A stretch of DNA of 64,000 nt from Fen-1258 sp964441505 (GTDB lineage Bacteria; Bacteroidota; Ignavibacteria; Ignavibacteriales; Melioribacteraceae): the NCBI GenBank assembly GCA_964441505.1, contig CAYTUV010000019.1:6375-70374 (forward strand), written 5' to 3'. The notes beneath the pieces are model-generated. The model was given only the letters and a program-made list of their open reading frames with translations, had not been told where the DNA came from and made no database searches. The position numbers were made by a program, and so were the translations under genes. Shown here piece by piece: positions 24,883-33,589 of the stretch. How positions within the stretch are numbered: position 1 is the stretch's first letter; every line of letters starts with the position of its first letter.

Positions 24883-26619
24883 ATGAAACTTATATATATG
24901 ATACTGATTATTTATTTAGGTGTGGTAGTTTTTATTTATGGTCAAACACAGCTAGCAATTCCCGATACCTTAAGCGGAACCCGCTTTAATCTCACAATCC
25001 AAAAAGGTTCGGTAAATTTCTATCCCGGATATGCAACAAATACAATCGGTGTTAACGGCAGTTTACTTGGTCCAACTTTGATTTTTCGTAAAGGCGATAA
25101 CGTTAGCATGAATGTTGTGAATACTCTTACCGATACTACTACAATTCATTGGCATGGAATGCACGTTGCACCGCAGAATGACGGCGGACCTCATACGGTA
25201 ATTTTGCCGGGAACAGTATGGCAGCCGCAATTCACTGTTATGGATAACGCTTCAACTTATTGGTATCACCCTCACCTGCATAAAAAAACCGCCGAACATG
25301 TTACGAAAGGAGTTGCCGGTTTTATTATCGTTAGAGATAATCAGGAAGCGGCACTAAAACTTCCGCGCAAATATGGCATTGACGATTTTCCTATTGTTGT
25401 TCAATCAAGAGCATTCGATGCTGCTAAACAATTTATTGTTCGTTCAGAATTAGATTCAGTCATTTTAGTTAACGGCACAAAAAATCCTTATCTCCAGGTT
25501 CCCGCGCAAGTTGTTCGTCTCCGTTTGCTTAACGGCTCTACAGAACGCACTTATAATTTTGGTCTTAAGGGAAATAAATCTTTCTACCAAATTGGCGGTG
25601 ACGGCGGATTGTTGAACTCATCTTTGCAGCTTACAAGATTACGTTTAGCTCCCGGCGAGCGTGCTGAAATCTTGATTGATTTTATTTCAATGCTGGGACA
25701 GTCAACTTATTTAATGAGTTATTCTTCAGAGTTAACAAGTGGAATTATCGGCGCAAGTTCTGTTGGTATGGGTGGGGGCTTACCAGACTATTCGAACAAC
25801 AAATTGAACGGTGCGGACTTTAACATTTTACGAATTGATGTCATCGCACCAACTTCAAATGCAATTACTTCTGTCCCATCGTCTTTAATTATCAATAATC
25901 CTTTCACTTCTTCATCAGCAAATGTTACCCGCGTGTTAACATTTACTTCCAGCGGTGGAATGATGAGCGCTGTGGGTCCATTCGTGATTAATGGAACTCC
26001 CTTTTCTATGGACAAGATTAATTATGGCATTCCTTTGAATAACACTGAAATTTGGGAATTGCGAAATCAAACACTAATTGCCCATCCTTTCCATATCCAC
26101 GATGTTCAATTTTATTTGCTGGATAGAAATGGAAGACAAGTTCCATCCAATGAAAGGGGCCGTAAAGACGTTGTGCTTGTTGAACCGATGGGAACCGTAA
26201 GATTCATAACTAAGTTCGAAGACTTCTCGAACGCTGCTATTCCATACATGTATCATTGCCATCTGCTCACACATGAAGATGACGGAATGATGGGACAATT
26301 TCTTGTTACGAATTCTACAGATGTAAAAGAAGAGAATCCATCTTTGCCTAATAATTTTTCACTCGATCAAAATTACCCTAACCCATTCAATCCTGAAACT
26401 GTAATCGGTTACCGAATACCGGTCGCCAGTAATGTAACTCTAAAAGTATTCGACTTATTAGGGAAAAAAGTTACAACACTTGTTGATGAATTCAAACAAC
26501 CCGGTTATTATCACTCTACATTTAACATTACTAACTCCGCACTCTCCTCTGGAGTTTATTTCTATCGCTTGCACATCGGGAATAATTCCGCAGCAAGGAA
26601 AATGACTTTGGCTAAGTGA
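24883..26619 (+). CDS. Secreted multicopper oxidase with T9SS sorting tail
   Basis: This 578-residue cupredoxin-type oxidase of the CueO/SufI kind probably oxidises Cu(I) or another metal with oxygen. It has a signal peptide (residues 1-21). All four copper-ligand motifs are present in order: HWHGMH, WYHPHLH, HPFHIHDVQFY and YHCHLLTHEDDGM, the last with the type 1 Cys and axial Met. The C-terminal 90 residues form a type A T9SS tail (LDQNYPNPFNPETVIGYRIP), so the enzyme should be anchored at the cell surface rather than kept in the periplasm like E. coli CueO. CAAAGGAAA precedes the ATG. It closes the metal island. Confidence 0.92.
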   Translation: MKLIYMILIIYLGVVVFIYGQTQLAIPDTLSGTRFNLTIQKGSVNFYPGYATNTIGVNGSLLGPTLIFRKGDNVSMNVVNTLTDTTTIHWHGMHVAPQNDGGPHTVILPGTVWQPQFTVMDNASTYWYHPHLHKKTAEHVTKGVAGFIIVRDNQEAALKLPRKYGIDDFPIVVQSRAFDAAKQFIVRSELDSVILVNGTKNPYLQVPAQVVRLRLLNGSTERTYNFGLKGNKSFYQIGGDGGLLNSSLQLTRLRLAPGERAEILIDFISMLGQSTYLMSYSSELTSGIIGASSVGMGGGLPDYSNNKLNGADFNILRIDVIAPTSNAITSVPSSLIINNPFTSSSANVTRVLTFTSSGGMMSAVGPFVINGTPFSMDKINYGIPLNNTEIWELRNQTLIAHPFHIHDVQFYLLDRNGRQVPSNERGRKDVVLVEPMGTVRFITKFEDFSNAAIPYMYHCHLLTHEDDGMMGQFLVTNSTDVKEENPSLPNNFSLDQNYPNPFNPETVIGYRIPVASNVTLKVFDLLGKKVTTLVDEFKQPGYYHSTFNITNSALSSGVYFYRLHIGNNSAARKMTLAK

Positions 26620-26752
26620 GTATCATCCTATTTTCTTTGCATAAGATAACAAAGAGCAATTTACACTCACCCTCAGCATCTGAATTTGAGAGTTGAAGTG
26701 ATTTTACTTCATTGAATACCACCAGTTTGCCAATATTGCATACGCCTTTGCC

Positions 26753-26855
26753 AGTCCTAAGAGGCTGGAATGAAGAACCTAAGTGAAGATGGCTCCAAGT
26801 TTGTCGGAGAGAAATAGTCTTAGGATACGCCCGGATTTTTAGTCCGGGCTTTTTT
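26753..26855 (+). ncRNA. Candidate structured small RNA or sigma-gene leader
   Basis: Between the oxidase and the next sigma factor (311 bases with no gene) a possible structured RNA ends in a strong terminator. CCTAAGA (26756-26762) can pair with TCTTAGG (26818-26824), extended by a T-A pair and a G-T pair, closing a domain of about 55 nt. Inside it, CTCC and GGAG can pair around 26793-26809. An alternative local hairpin CCAGTC/GGCTGG (26751-26768) excludes the long helix. It could be a free small RNA or a switching leader of the sigma gene at 26931. I could not match it to 6S, SRP RNA or a known riboswitch. Bases 26620-26750 show nothing clear. Confidence 0.35.
26829..26855 (+). terminator. 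Rho-independent terminator upstream of the RpoE-like gene
   Basis: GCCCGGA (26829-26835) pairs perfectly with TCCGGGC (26843-26849) over a 7-nt loop, and a run of six T follows. It ends either the oxidase transcript or the candidate small RNA at 26753-26855. Confidence 0.85.
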
Positions 26856-26930
26856 ACTCATTAATTGCATTTCATTTGAACTTTCCAACCTTATTTTTAG
26901 TTATAGCTGCATAACCTTGAAAGTAATAAT

Positions 26931-27635
26931 ATGAATAAAGCAAATACTTATGTGGGTTTGGTTGAAAATACAAAATATGCGAATTTTGATACTGAAATAG
27001 TCCCTCACTTAAGTGCTTTGAAGAGTTTCGCTCTTAAAATGACTAATGATCCCGATGAATCTGAGGATCTGGTACAGGACACTTTGCTGAAAGCGTTCAG
27101 GTTCTTTGATAAATTTGAAAAAGGGACAAATGCCAAGGCATGGCTCTTTCAGATTATGAAGAATTCGTTCATTAACAATTATCGCAGGACAAATCGTGAG
27201 CCATACAAAGTTGATTACGATGATGTGCAAAATTTCTACGAAAATATTAAACCGGAAGATGTAAAAACACAGCATTACGAGAGTGATGCATTCAGTGACG
27301 TTCTGGATGATGAAATCGTTAACGCTCTTTCAATTTTACCTGATGATTTCCGTACGATAGTTTTTCTAAGCGACATTGAGGGTTATACTTACTATGAGAT
27401 TGCTGAATTTATGGATTGCCGTATTGGTACCGTCAGATCAAGGCTTCACCGGGCTCGTAAAATGCTCTATTCCCTCTTATTCCAACATGCAAGTGAGAAT
27501 GGATTCATTAATTCCGAGCGAGAGGCAATCAAACCGGACAGTTCAAACAAACTGCTCCAGGATTTAAGGATTAAATTGAATTCGGATTGGGAATTGGCTC
27601 ATCCTTCAATGAAGCTTGTGGGCAAAATCAGCTGA
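26931..27635 (+). CDS. Sigma-70 family (RpoE/SigH-like ECF) sigma factor
   Basis: This 234-residue factor has region 2 near residues 20-90 (DPDESEDLVQDTLLKAFRFFDKFEKG is the core, of which EDLVQDTLLKAF is the 2.2 helix; AWLFQIMKNSFINNYRR is 2.4). A longer than usual linker follows, then region 4 (LPDDFRTIVFLSDIEGYTYY, with the helix IGTVRSRLHRARKML). An extension of about 40 residues after region 4 ends LVGKIS. No anti-sigma gene is beside it. The family is common in Ignavibacteria and other Bacteroidota as a stress factor. It lies 76 nt after a terminator and is transcribed in the same direction as rpoD. Confidence 0.88.
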   Translation: MNKANTYVGLVENTKYANFDTEIVPHLSALKSFALKMTNDPDESEDLVQDTLLKAFRFFDKFEKGTNAKAWLFQIMKNSFINNYRRTNREPYKVDYDDVQNFYENIKPEDVKTQHYESDAFSDVLDDEIVNALSILPDDFRTIVFLSDIEGYTYYEIAEFMDCRIGTVRSRLHRARKMLYSLLFQHASENGFINSEREAIKPDSSNKLLQDLRIKLNSDWELAHPSMKLVGKIS

Positions 27636-27924
27636 TTGTAACGTCGGGAAAAATGAAAACTATAAATTTTTATAGATAATCCTCATAATTTTCCTTATTT
27701 TTGGGCGGTGATTTTTATTAAAACATATCAAATATCTGCTCATTTAGTTATTTCCGGACTCTTTTTTAGAAACCCCCGAGTTATCAAATAGAGTTAGGGG
27801 AAATTCTTTTTAAAAAAGTGATGATTAAATTCATCGCTTTAGGAACTTTATTGTACAGATAAAGTAAAATTTACTGCAATTACGAAATGAAATTATTTTG
27901 AAATAATTAAGGAGAAGTAAAGAT

Positions 27925-28785
27925 TTGAAGATAACGAAGCAGTTTACGAATCGTGAGAGTAAGTCTTTGGATCAGTACCTTCAGGAAATCGGGAAAGTAG
28001 ATCTTCTAACACCGAATGAAGAAATTGATTTAGCCATCCGGATCAAGAAGGGAGATCAAATGGCTTTGGAAAAATTAACCAAAGCTAATTTAAGATTTGT
28101 TGTTAGCGTTGCAAAACAATATCAGAATCAGGGTCTTCCATTAGGAGATTTAATAAATGAAGGAAACCTTGGACTTATCAAAGCTGGAAGAAGATTTGAT
28201 GAAACACGCGGATTTAAATTTATCTCCTATGCTGTGTGGTGGATACGTCAGTCGATAATGCAGGCAATTGCTGAACAATCAAGAATGGTCAGACTTCCTT
28301 TAAATCGTGTAGGCGCTTTAAATAAAATGGGAAAAGCTTTAAGCCAGCTCGAACAGGAATATGAAAGAAGACCAAGTCCCGAAGAGATTGCTACCCAGCT
28401 TGATATGGATGTATCGGATGTAACTTACGCGATGCAGATTGCAGGTCGCCATGTTTCTATGGATGCGCCATTTGCTCATAGTGAAGACAATAACAACAGT
28501 TTACTCGATGTTATGCCTAATGAAGATCAACCGGCTCCAGATTTTTCTTTGATGAAAGAATCATTAAAAGCAGAAATTGAACGATCTCTTTCCACTTTGA
28601 CCGAACGGGAAGCTGAAGTTATTCGTCTTTACTTCGGACTCGGAAAGGAACATTCACTCACACTTGAAGAAATTGGTGAGAAATTAAATCTTACACGTGA
28701 GCGTGTACGCCAGATAAAGGAAAAAGCGTTAATACGATTGCGCCATTCCACTAGGAGTAAAAACCTCAAAGCCTATCTTGGGTAA
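27925..28785 (+). CDS. rpoD: Primary sigma factor RpoD (sigma A)
   Basis: This is the housekeeping sigma factor, 286 residues, the short form usual in Bacteroidota without a long region 1.1. It contains region 1.2 (SLDQYLQEIGKVDLLT), region 2 (GNLGLIKAGRRFDETRGFKF for 2.1-2.3, then YAVWWIRQSIMQAI), region 3 and region 4 (LTLEEIGEKLNLTRERVRQI). It starts with TTG: an in-frame TAA lies at 27904, AAGGAG at 27909-27914 is well placed, and no ATG fits. A TTG start for the main sigma factor may limit its translation. A 110-bp inverted-repeat element follows 10 nt after the stop. The gap 27636-27924 shows no other gene. Confidence 0.95.
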   Translation: MKITKQFTNRESKSLDQYLQEIGKVDLLTPNEEIDLAIRIKKGDQMALEKLTKANLRFVVSVAKQYQNQGLPLGDLINEGNLGLIKAGRRFDETRGFKFISYAVWWIRQSIMQAIAEQSRMVRLPLNRVGALNKMGKALSQLEQEYERRPSPEEIATQLDMDVSDVTYAMQIAGRHVSMDAPFAHSEDNNNSLLDVMPNEDQPAPDFSLMKESLKAEIERSLSTLTEREAEVIRLYFGLGKEHSLTLEEIGEKLNLTRERVRQIKEKALIRLRHSTRSKNLKAYLG

Positions 28786-28795
28786 AATTGAGTTC

Positions 28796-28905
28796 ACAAA
28801 AGAGGCTGTCTCAAAAGTAATTTTTACCGATAAAAAGTTGTGTTTTTAAAACGAAATCAAATCTAACAATATCGATTTTGATGCTTATGAGACAGCCTCT
28901 TTTGT
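28796..28905. repeat. MITE-like element with perfect 18-bp terminal inverted repeats
   Basis: ACAAAAGAGGCTGTCTCA (28796-28813) is repeated inverted and without mismatch at 28888-28905, with 74 non-coding bases between. GAGGCTGTCTCA ends resemble terminal repeats of insertion sequences in this phylum. A second, diverged left end lies at 63920-63939. The right arm followed by TTTTG could also help terminate rpoD transcripts. No transposase is present. Confidence 0.65.
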
Positions 28906-28955
28906 TTTAAACTGACTATTTTACACATGTAAACGAACGGTTTCCGGAGAAAATT

Positions 28956-30374
28956 ATGAAGCATAGTTTAGTTGCTGCCCTTATTACACTAGTCTTTACT
29001 TCTGCTAAGGTTGATGCACAAACCGATATCATCGGCCACTGGGAGGGTAAATTAAAAATGCTCACTATGAATCTTGAGATCCAAATCAGAGTTGAGAAAA
29101 CTAACAGAGCATTAAAAGGTTATATGAGTATCCCTTCCCAAAAATTAAAAGATTACCAGCTTCCCGTATTTACATTCAAAAAAAGCAAATTACACTTCGA
29201 ACTGCCGAGCCAGGCTGGAATCGCAAATTTTGACGGCGAGTTGAAATCTGATTCGATAAAGGGGAAAATACTTCAGGCAGGAATTCAGGGATCATTCTAC
29301 CTTGTAAAGGGAACCGGGGAAAAAACTGCAGTGGAAAAAGAAGTAAAACCTGATGAACCACTTCCCTATCTAGAAGAAGAAGTTGCATTCAAGAGCGGGA
29401 GAATTCTATTAGCAGGAACTTTAACGATTCCAAAAGAGGATAATAAATATCCCGCAGTGATTTTGTTAACCGGCAATGGTCCACAGAATCGTGATGAGGA
29501 TATTTTTGGTTTTAAAGTATTCCAGAGAATAGCAGATTATTTAACGCGCAAGGGTTTTGCTGTATTGCGATACGATGACCGTGGTGTTGGAGGCTCAACC
29601 GGAAATTCAATGCAATCCACCACAGAAGATTTCGCAGAGGATGCAAAATCTGCCATCGAATTTTTAAAGAAACAGAAAAATATAGATATCAGGAAGATTG
29701 GATTCATCGGGCACAGCGAAGGTGCCACTATCGCCGCTATGGTCGCATCCGGCTCAGCAGACGTTGCGTTCATAGTTCTGATGTCTGGCTCTGGAGTAAG
29801 CGGGGCTGATGTTTTATTAGAACAACAAAAATTGATTTTGAAATCAAGCGGTGTGTCTGATAGCTTAATCGAACAGAACTTGGAATTGCAAAGAAAGATT
29901 AACTCCGAATTAATAAGTGACAAGGATTTGAACGACTTACGTAATGATATCCAGGCATTTGCTGAGAAAGACTTTGAAACTTTGAGCACAGAAATAAAGG
30001 CGTCAATTCAGGATAAAAAAACATACATAAATACAACCGTGCAGTCTCAGATTTTTATGTTCAACAATCCCTGGTTCAGATCCTTTGTTAAATACAATCC
30101 GGCATCAGCAATTAAAAAAGTAAAGGTTCCGGTGCTAATGACGTTTGGTGAACTTGATATGCAGGTGCCGACAGCTCAGAACAAACCTAAAATGGAAGAA
30201 GCACTCTCTCTGGGCGGTAATAAAAATTATAAGTCGGTAGTTTTTCCGAAAGCTAATCATCTTTACCAGGAAGCAAAAACCGGAAGTCCTGGTGAATACA
30301 ATGAACTCAAAAAAGAATTTTTACCGGGATTTCTTGAAACGATTGAAGAATGGATAAGCCAAATCATTAAATAA
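28956..30374 (+). CDS. Secreted alpha/beta hydrolase
   Basis: This 472-residue exported enzyme has a signal peptide (MKHSLVAALITLVFTSAKVDAQ). An N-terminal beta domain of about 100 residues (DIIGHWEGKLKM to GSFYLVKG) resembles lipocalin-like or DUF domains placed before such hydrolases. The alpha/beta-hydrolase domain starts with LAGTLTIPKE. The nucleophile is Ser254 in GHSEGA; Asp in FGELDMQVP and His in KANHLY complete the probable triad. PAVILLTGNGPQNRDED forms the oxyanion region. Relatives are annotated as serine aminopeptidase S33-like esterases; the substrate is unknown. CGGAG lies before the ATG. It is not obviously in an operon. Confidence 0.82.
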   Translation: MKHSLVAALITLVFTSAKVDAQTDIIGHWEGKLKMLTMNLEIQIRVEKTNRALKGYMSIPSQKLKDYQLPVFTFKKSKLHFELPSQAGIANFDGELKSDSIKGKILQAGIQGSFYLVKGTGEKTAVEKEVKPDEPLPYLEEEVAFKSGRILLAGTLTIPKEDNKYPAVILLTGNGPQNRDEDIFGFKVFQRIADYLTRKGFAVLRYDDRGVGGSTGNSMQSTTEDFAEDAKSAIEFLKKQKNIDIRKIGFIGHSEGATIAAMVASGSADVAFIVLMSGSGVSGADVLLEQQKLILKSSGVSDSLIEQNLELQRKINSELISDKDLNDLRNDIQAFAEKDFETLSTEIKASIQDKKTYINTTVQSQIFMFNNPWFRSFVKYNPASAIKKVKVPVLMTFGELDMQVPTAQNKPKMEEALSLGGNKNYKSVVFPKANHLYQEAKTGSPGEYNELKKEFLPGFLETIEEWISQIIK

Positions 30375-30429
30375 AAGTGACATGGCCGGGAATTGACCAG
30401 TTAAATAATTCAATAGAAAGATTTTAATT

Positions 30430-31911
30430 ATGACACTTGAAAAATACTTTTCCAAATTCAGAGATAATATAATCGGCATCAATCAGGAATTTGATTCACC
30501 ATATGGAGTTCAAAAGATTATTTATGCTGACTGGATAGCAAGCGGCAGATTATACGCACCTATTGAAAGGATTATAACCGATACTTTCGGGCCATATGTT
30601 GGCAATACACATACCGAGACCAGCGTAACCGGAACAACAATGACACACGCATATCATCATGCTCACAAAATAATTAAAAATCATTGCAATGCAGGACCTG
30701 AAGATGTTATCATCACGGCCGGTGCCGGGATGACAACTGTTATAAATAAATTTCAGAGAATTTTGGGTATCAAATTTCAGGAAAGTTGTCAATTATGCAT
30801 GCATATACCGAAAGAAGATAAACCAGTTGTTTTTGTAACTCATATGGAACACCACTCCAATCATACATCATGGCTGGAAACAATTGCAGATGTAATTGTT
30901 ATTGAACCTGATGATCAGGGCCTTGTGAATTATGACAAATTACCCGAGCTACTTAACCAATATGAAAATAGGAAGATGAAGATTGGGGCGTTTACCGCAT
31001 GCTCGAATGTTACTGGAATTCAGACTGATGTTTCAAAACTTGCAAGAATGATGCATGAACACAATGGGCTTTGTTTTATCGACTATGCTGCATCGGCACC
31101 TTATGTTAAAATCGATATGCACCCTGACGATCCATTAGCGAAATTGGATGCAATTTTCTTCTCACCTCATAAATTCCTCGGCGGACCCGGTTCATCTGGA
31201 GTTATTATTTTTAATAAAAGTCTATATCATAGAAGTGTGCCGGATCAACCGGGAGGCGGAACCGTGAGCTGGACAAATCCGTGGGGCGGTCACAGTTATA
31301 TAGAGGATATTGAAGCGCGCGAAGATGGCGGTACACCTGGATTTTTACAAACTATCAAGACTGCTCTTTCAATTAAATTGAAAGAAGAAATGGGTGTTGA
31401 AAATATTTTAGCAAGAGAAGAAGAACTACTTCATAAGTTCATTGATCGGTTCCGGAAAATCAAAAAAATCCATCTCCTTGCAAGTACAAGTGAAGAAAGA
31501 CTTGGAATTCTTTCCTTCTATATCGAAAATCTTCATTTCAATCTCATCGTCAAACTTTTAAATGATAAGTTCGGTATACAAGTCCGCGGAGGCTGTTCAT
31601 GTGCAGGAACATATGGACATTACTTGATGCACGTAGATCCGACCCGATCAAAAAAAATTACCGATCTTATTGAAAAAGGTGATCTATCGGAAAAACCGGG
31701 TTGGGTTCGTTTTTCTCTTCATCCAACCATGACCGACGATGAATTGGAATTTTGCCTGAATGCAATTGAAGAAACGGTTATAAATGGAGATGAATGGGGT
31801 AAAGATTATATCTATTCACCATCAACAAACGAGTACGCCCATAAAACTGTTAACGATAATTCTACTAAGATTTCAGAGTGGTTCGATGTAGCCATTGAAA
31901 AAATGCCTTGA
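30430..31911 (+). CDS. Class V aminotransferase, cysteine desulfurase-like PLP enzyme
   Basis: This 493-residue cytoplasmic PLP enzyme of fold type I contains ASGRLYAPIE and GNTHTETSVTG near the start, THMEHHSN in the cofactor region, the Asp of FIDYAASAPYV, and the Schiff-base Lys248 in SPHKFLGG. Cys389 in VRGGCSCAG sits where NifS/SufS enzymes carry their persulfide Cys. The chain is longer than SufS (about 406 residues), with a C-terminal extension. Relatives are annotated only as class V-fold enzymes, so desulfurase or lyase activity is inferred. The stop codon overlaps the trp promoter TTGACA (31908-31913). Confidence 0.85.
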   Translation: MTLEKYFSKFRDNIIGINQEFDSPYGVQKIIYADWIASGRLYAPIERIITDTFGPYVGNTHTETSVTGTTMTHAYHHAHKIIKNHCNAGPEDVIITAGAGMTTVINKFQRILGIKFQESCQLCMHIPKEDKPVVFVTHMEHHSNHTSWLETIADVIVIEPDDQGLVNYDKLPELLNQYENRKMKIGAFTACSNVTGIQTDVSKLARMMHEHNGLCFIDYAASAPYVKIDMHPDDPLAKLDAIFFSPHKFLGGPGSSGVIIFNKSLYHRSVPDQPGGGTVSWTNPWGGHSYIEDIEAREDGGTPGFLQTIKTALSIKLKEEMGVENILAREEELLHKFIDRFRKIKKIHLLASTSEERLGILSFYIENLHFNLIVKLLNDKFGIQVRGGCSCAGTYGHYLMHVDPTRSKKITDLIEKGDLSEKPGWVRFSLHPTMTDDELEFCLNAIEETVINGDEWGKDYIYSPSTNEYAHKTVNDNSTKISEWFDVAIEKMP

Positions 31912-31939
31912 CAGAGTGATAATTAATAGTATATCTTTG
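31908..31939 (+). promoter_or_regulatory. Bacteroidota-type promoter of the trp operon
   Basis: TTGACA (31908-31913) and TATCTTTG (31932-31939) are 18 nt apart, fitting the Bacteroidota pattern TTG-N(17-23)-TAnnTTTG. The -33 part lies in the end of the preceding gene. The trp leader peptide ATG is 9 nt downstream of the -7 element, so the 5' UTR is very short. Confidence 0.75.
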
Positions 31940-31947
31940 CACCCAAG

Positions 31948-32034
31948 ATGAAAAACATGAAAATGACATATAACCTTACAACAAACCGTAATTGGTGGTG
32001 GAGTTTAAATAATCATTCAATCTCGGTGACTTGA
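31948..32034 (+). CDS. trpL: trp operon leader peptide (attenuator)
   Basis: This 28-codon leader peptide, MKNMKMTYNL onward, has three consecutive Trp codons (TGG at 31993-32001) and ends with TGA at 32032-32034. Ribosome stalling at the Trp codons when charged tRNA-Trp is scarce would change folding of the following RNA and prevent the terminator at 32059-32093. Only 25 nt separate the stop from the terminator stem. It is too short for normal gene calling. Promoter, triple Trp, terminator and trpE in order make the assignment strong. Confidence 0.9.
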   Translation: MKNMKMTYNLTTNRNWWWSLNNHSISVT

Positions 32035-32058
32035 AGTAACTAAATAGATTTTTAAATT

Positions 32059-32096
32059 AAACCCTTCTTAGTAATCACTGAGAAGGGTTTTTTGTT
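32059..32096 (+). terminator. trp attenuator terminator
   Basis: AAACCCTTCT (32059-32068) pairs perfectly with AGAAGGGTTT (32081-32090); AGT and ACT add pairs inside the loop. TTTTTTG and more T follow, and trpE starts 15 nt later. It is the terminator arm of the trp attenuator. Confidence 0.9.
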
Positions 32097-32110
32097 TTTA
32101 AAGGATTAAT

Positions 32111-33589
32111 ATGGAATACGACAAATTTTTTGAACTTGCAAAATCATTCAGTTTCGTTCCGGTTTACGAAAGAATTGCTGCGGATCTCCTTACTCCGGTA
32201 CTGGCTTATCTAAAAATCAGAGAAGTTAATTCTACCTCTTTCCTTCTAGAATCTGTGGAGGGCATTGGAAGATTAGCACGCTATTCGTTCATCGGTGTGA
32301 ATCCTTCAGAGATTATTTCCAATAAACGTTCTGAGCTGAAAATAATTGCGAATTCGAATGAAGAAACCAAAACCGAAAACCTTTTCAACTATCTTAAAGC
32401 TAAAATCGCTGGATTTAATTATCCACACCTCGAAGAACTTCCCTACTTCACAGGTGGACTAGTTGGTTATCTCGGGTTCGAAAATATTTCACTCATCGAG
32501 GATGTGATTAAATTCGAGGAAGAATCAATTCCAATTGCACCTGATTCGATTCTTGGATTTTATAAAACCATTATAGTCTTCGATCATTTCAAACATCAGA
32601 TCATTTTGATAACCAATGTTGATGTTTCTGATAAAATAAATGTTCAGAGTAAATACTATGATGCGAAAATGATAATTAAATATCTCCGCACATTGCTTTC
32701 CAAAACTGTTGAGCACAAATCCGATTTTAAAGCATATCCTAAAGAACTCAGCATCGATGAAGAGGACGATTTTTGCATACTTGTTGAGAAGAGCAAACGG
32801 AATATTTACGATGGAGATGTTTTTCAGATTGTGCTCTCAAGAAGGTTCGAAGCAGATTTTGTAGGTGATACATTCAATGTCTATCGCGCACTCAGAATGA
32901 TTAATCCGTCACCTTATATGTATTTCATGGAATTCGAAAATGATTTTAAGGTGATTGGCACTTCCCCTGAAGATCTTCTTAAGGTCAAAAACGGAAAAGC
33001 TGAAATTCTTCCGATAGCCGGAACAAGACGCCGAGGAAAATCCGATGAAGAAGATGTAAGATTGGAAAATGATTTGATGAATGATCCAAAAGAAATTGCA
33101 GAGCATGTAATGTTAGTTGATTTGGCGCGTAACGATCTCGGCAGGGTTTGTCAATATGGCACCGTAAAACTATCGGAAGAAATGAAAATCAACCGCTTCT
33201 CCCATGTTATGCATATAGTTTCGCGTGTGGAAGGAATGTTAAGCAAAGAAAACGACTGCATCGACGCTCTAAAGGCTTCATTCCCTGCCGGTACAGTTAC
33301 CGGCGCACCAAAAATTAAAGCCATTCAATTAATAAATGAGTATGAGAAACTCAACCGTGGTATTTATGCCGGTGCCGTTGGATATATTGATCTGAGCGGA
33401 AACCTGGATTTATGTATTGCTATCCGGACACTGTTTGCAAAAGGAGATAAAATTTACTGGCAAGCAGGAGCCGGCATCGTTGCCGACAGTAAACCTGAAC
33501 TTGAATTCAAAGAGATTAAAAATAAATCGGCTGTATTATTAAGTGCATTGAAAATAGCAGAGGTGATTGATGAAAATCTTGATAATTGA
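32111..33589 (+). CDS. trpE: Anthranilate synthase component I
   Basis: This enzyme converts chorismate to anthranilate with ammonia supplied by TrpG, the first committed step of tryptophan synthesis. The 492 residues contain LLESVEG (45-51), the tryptophan feedback-binding motif, and the chorismate-binding core with FQIVLSRRFEA, GTSPEDLLK, PIAGTRRRG and TVTGAPKIKA. Both domains are complete. GGATT precedes the ATG. It is the first structural gene after the attenuator and overlaps trpG by 20 nt. Confidence 0.96.
   Translation: MEYDKFFELAKSFSFVPVYERIAADLLTPVLAYLKIREVNSTSFLLESVEGIGRLARYSFIGVNPSEIISNKRSELKIIANSNEETKTENLFNYLKAKIAGFNYPHLEELPYFTGGLVGYLGFENISLIEDVIKFEEESIPIAPDSILGFYKTIIVFDHFKHQIILITNVDVSDKINVQSKYYDAKMIIKYLRTLLSKTVEHKSDFKAYPKELSIDEEDDFCILVEKSKRNIYDGDVFQIVLSRRFEADFVGDTFNVYRALRMINPSPYMYFMEFENDFKVIGTSPEDLLKVKNGKAEILPIAGTRRRGKSDEEDVRLENDLMNDPKEIAEHVMLVDLARNDLGRVCQYGTVKLSEEMKINRFSHVMHIVSRVEGMLSKENDCIDALKASFPAGTVTGAPKIKAIQLINEYEKLNRGIYAGAVGYIDLSGNLDLCIAIRTLFAKGDKIYWQAGAGIVADSKPELEFKEIKNKSAVLLSALKIAEVIDENLDN

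Noticed and set aside
26753..26855. Identification as SRP RNA, 6S RNA or fluoride riboswitch
   Set aside because: The conserved SRP core (GGAAG...AGCAG) is missing, the long 6S stem is not seen, and the opening GGNGATGG of the fluoride motif is absent. Only a general structured-RNA call is kept.
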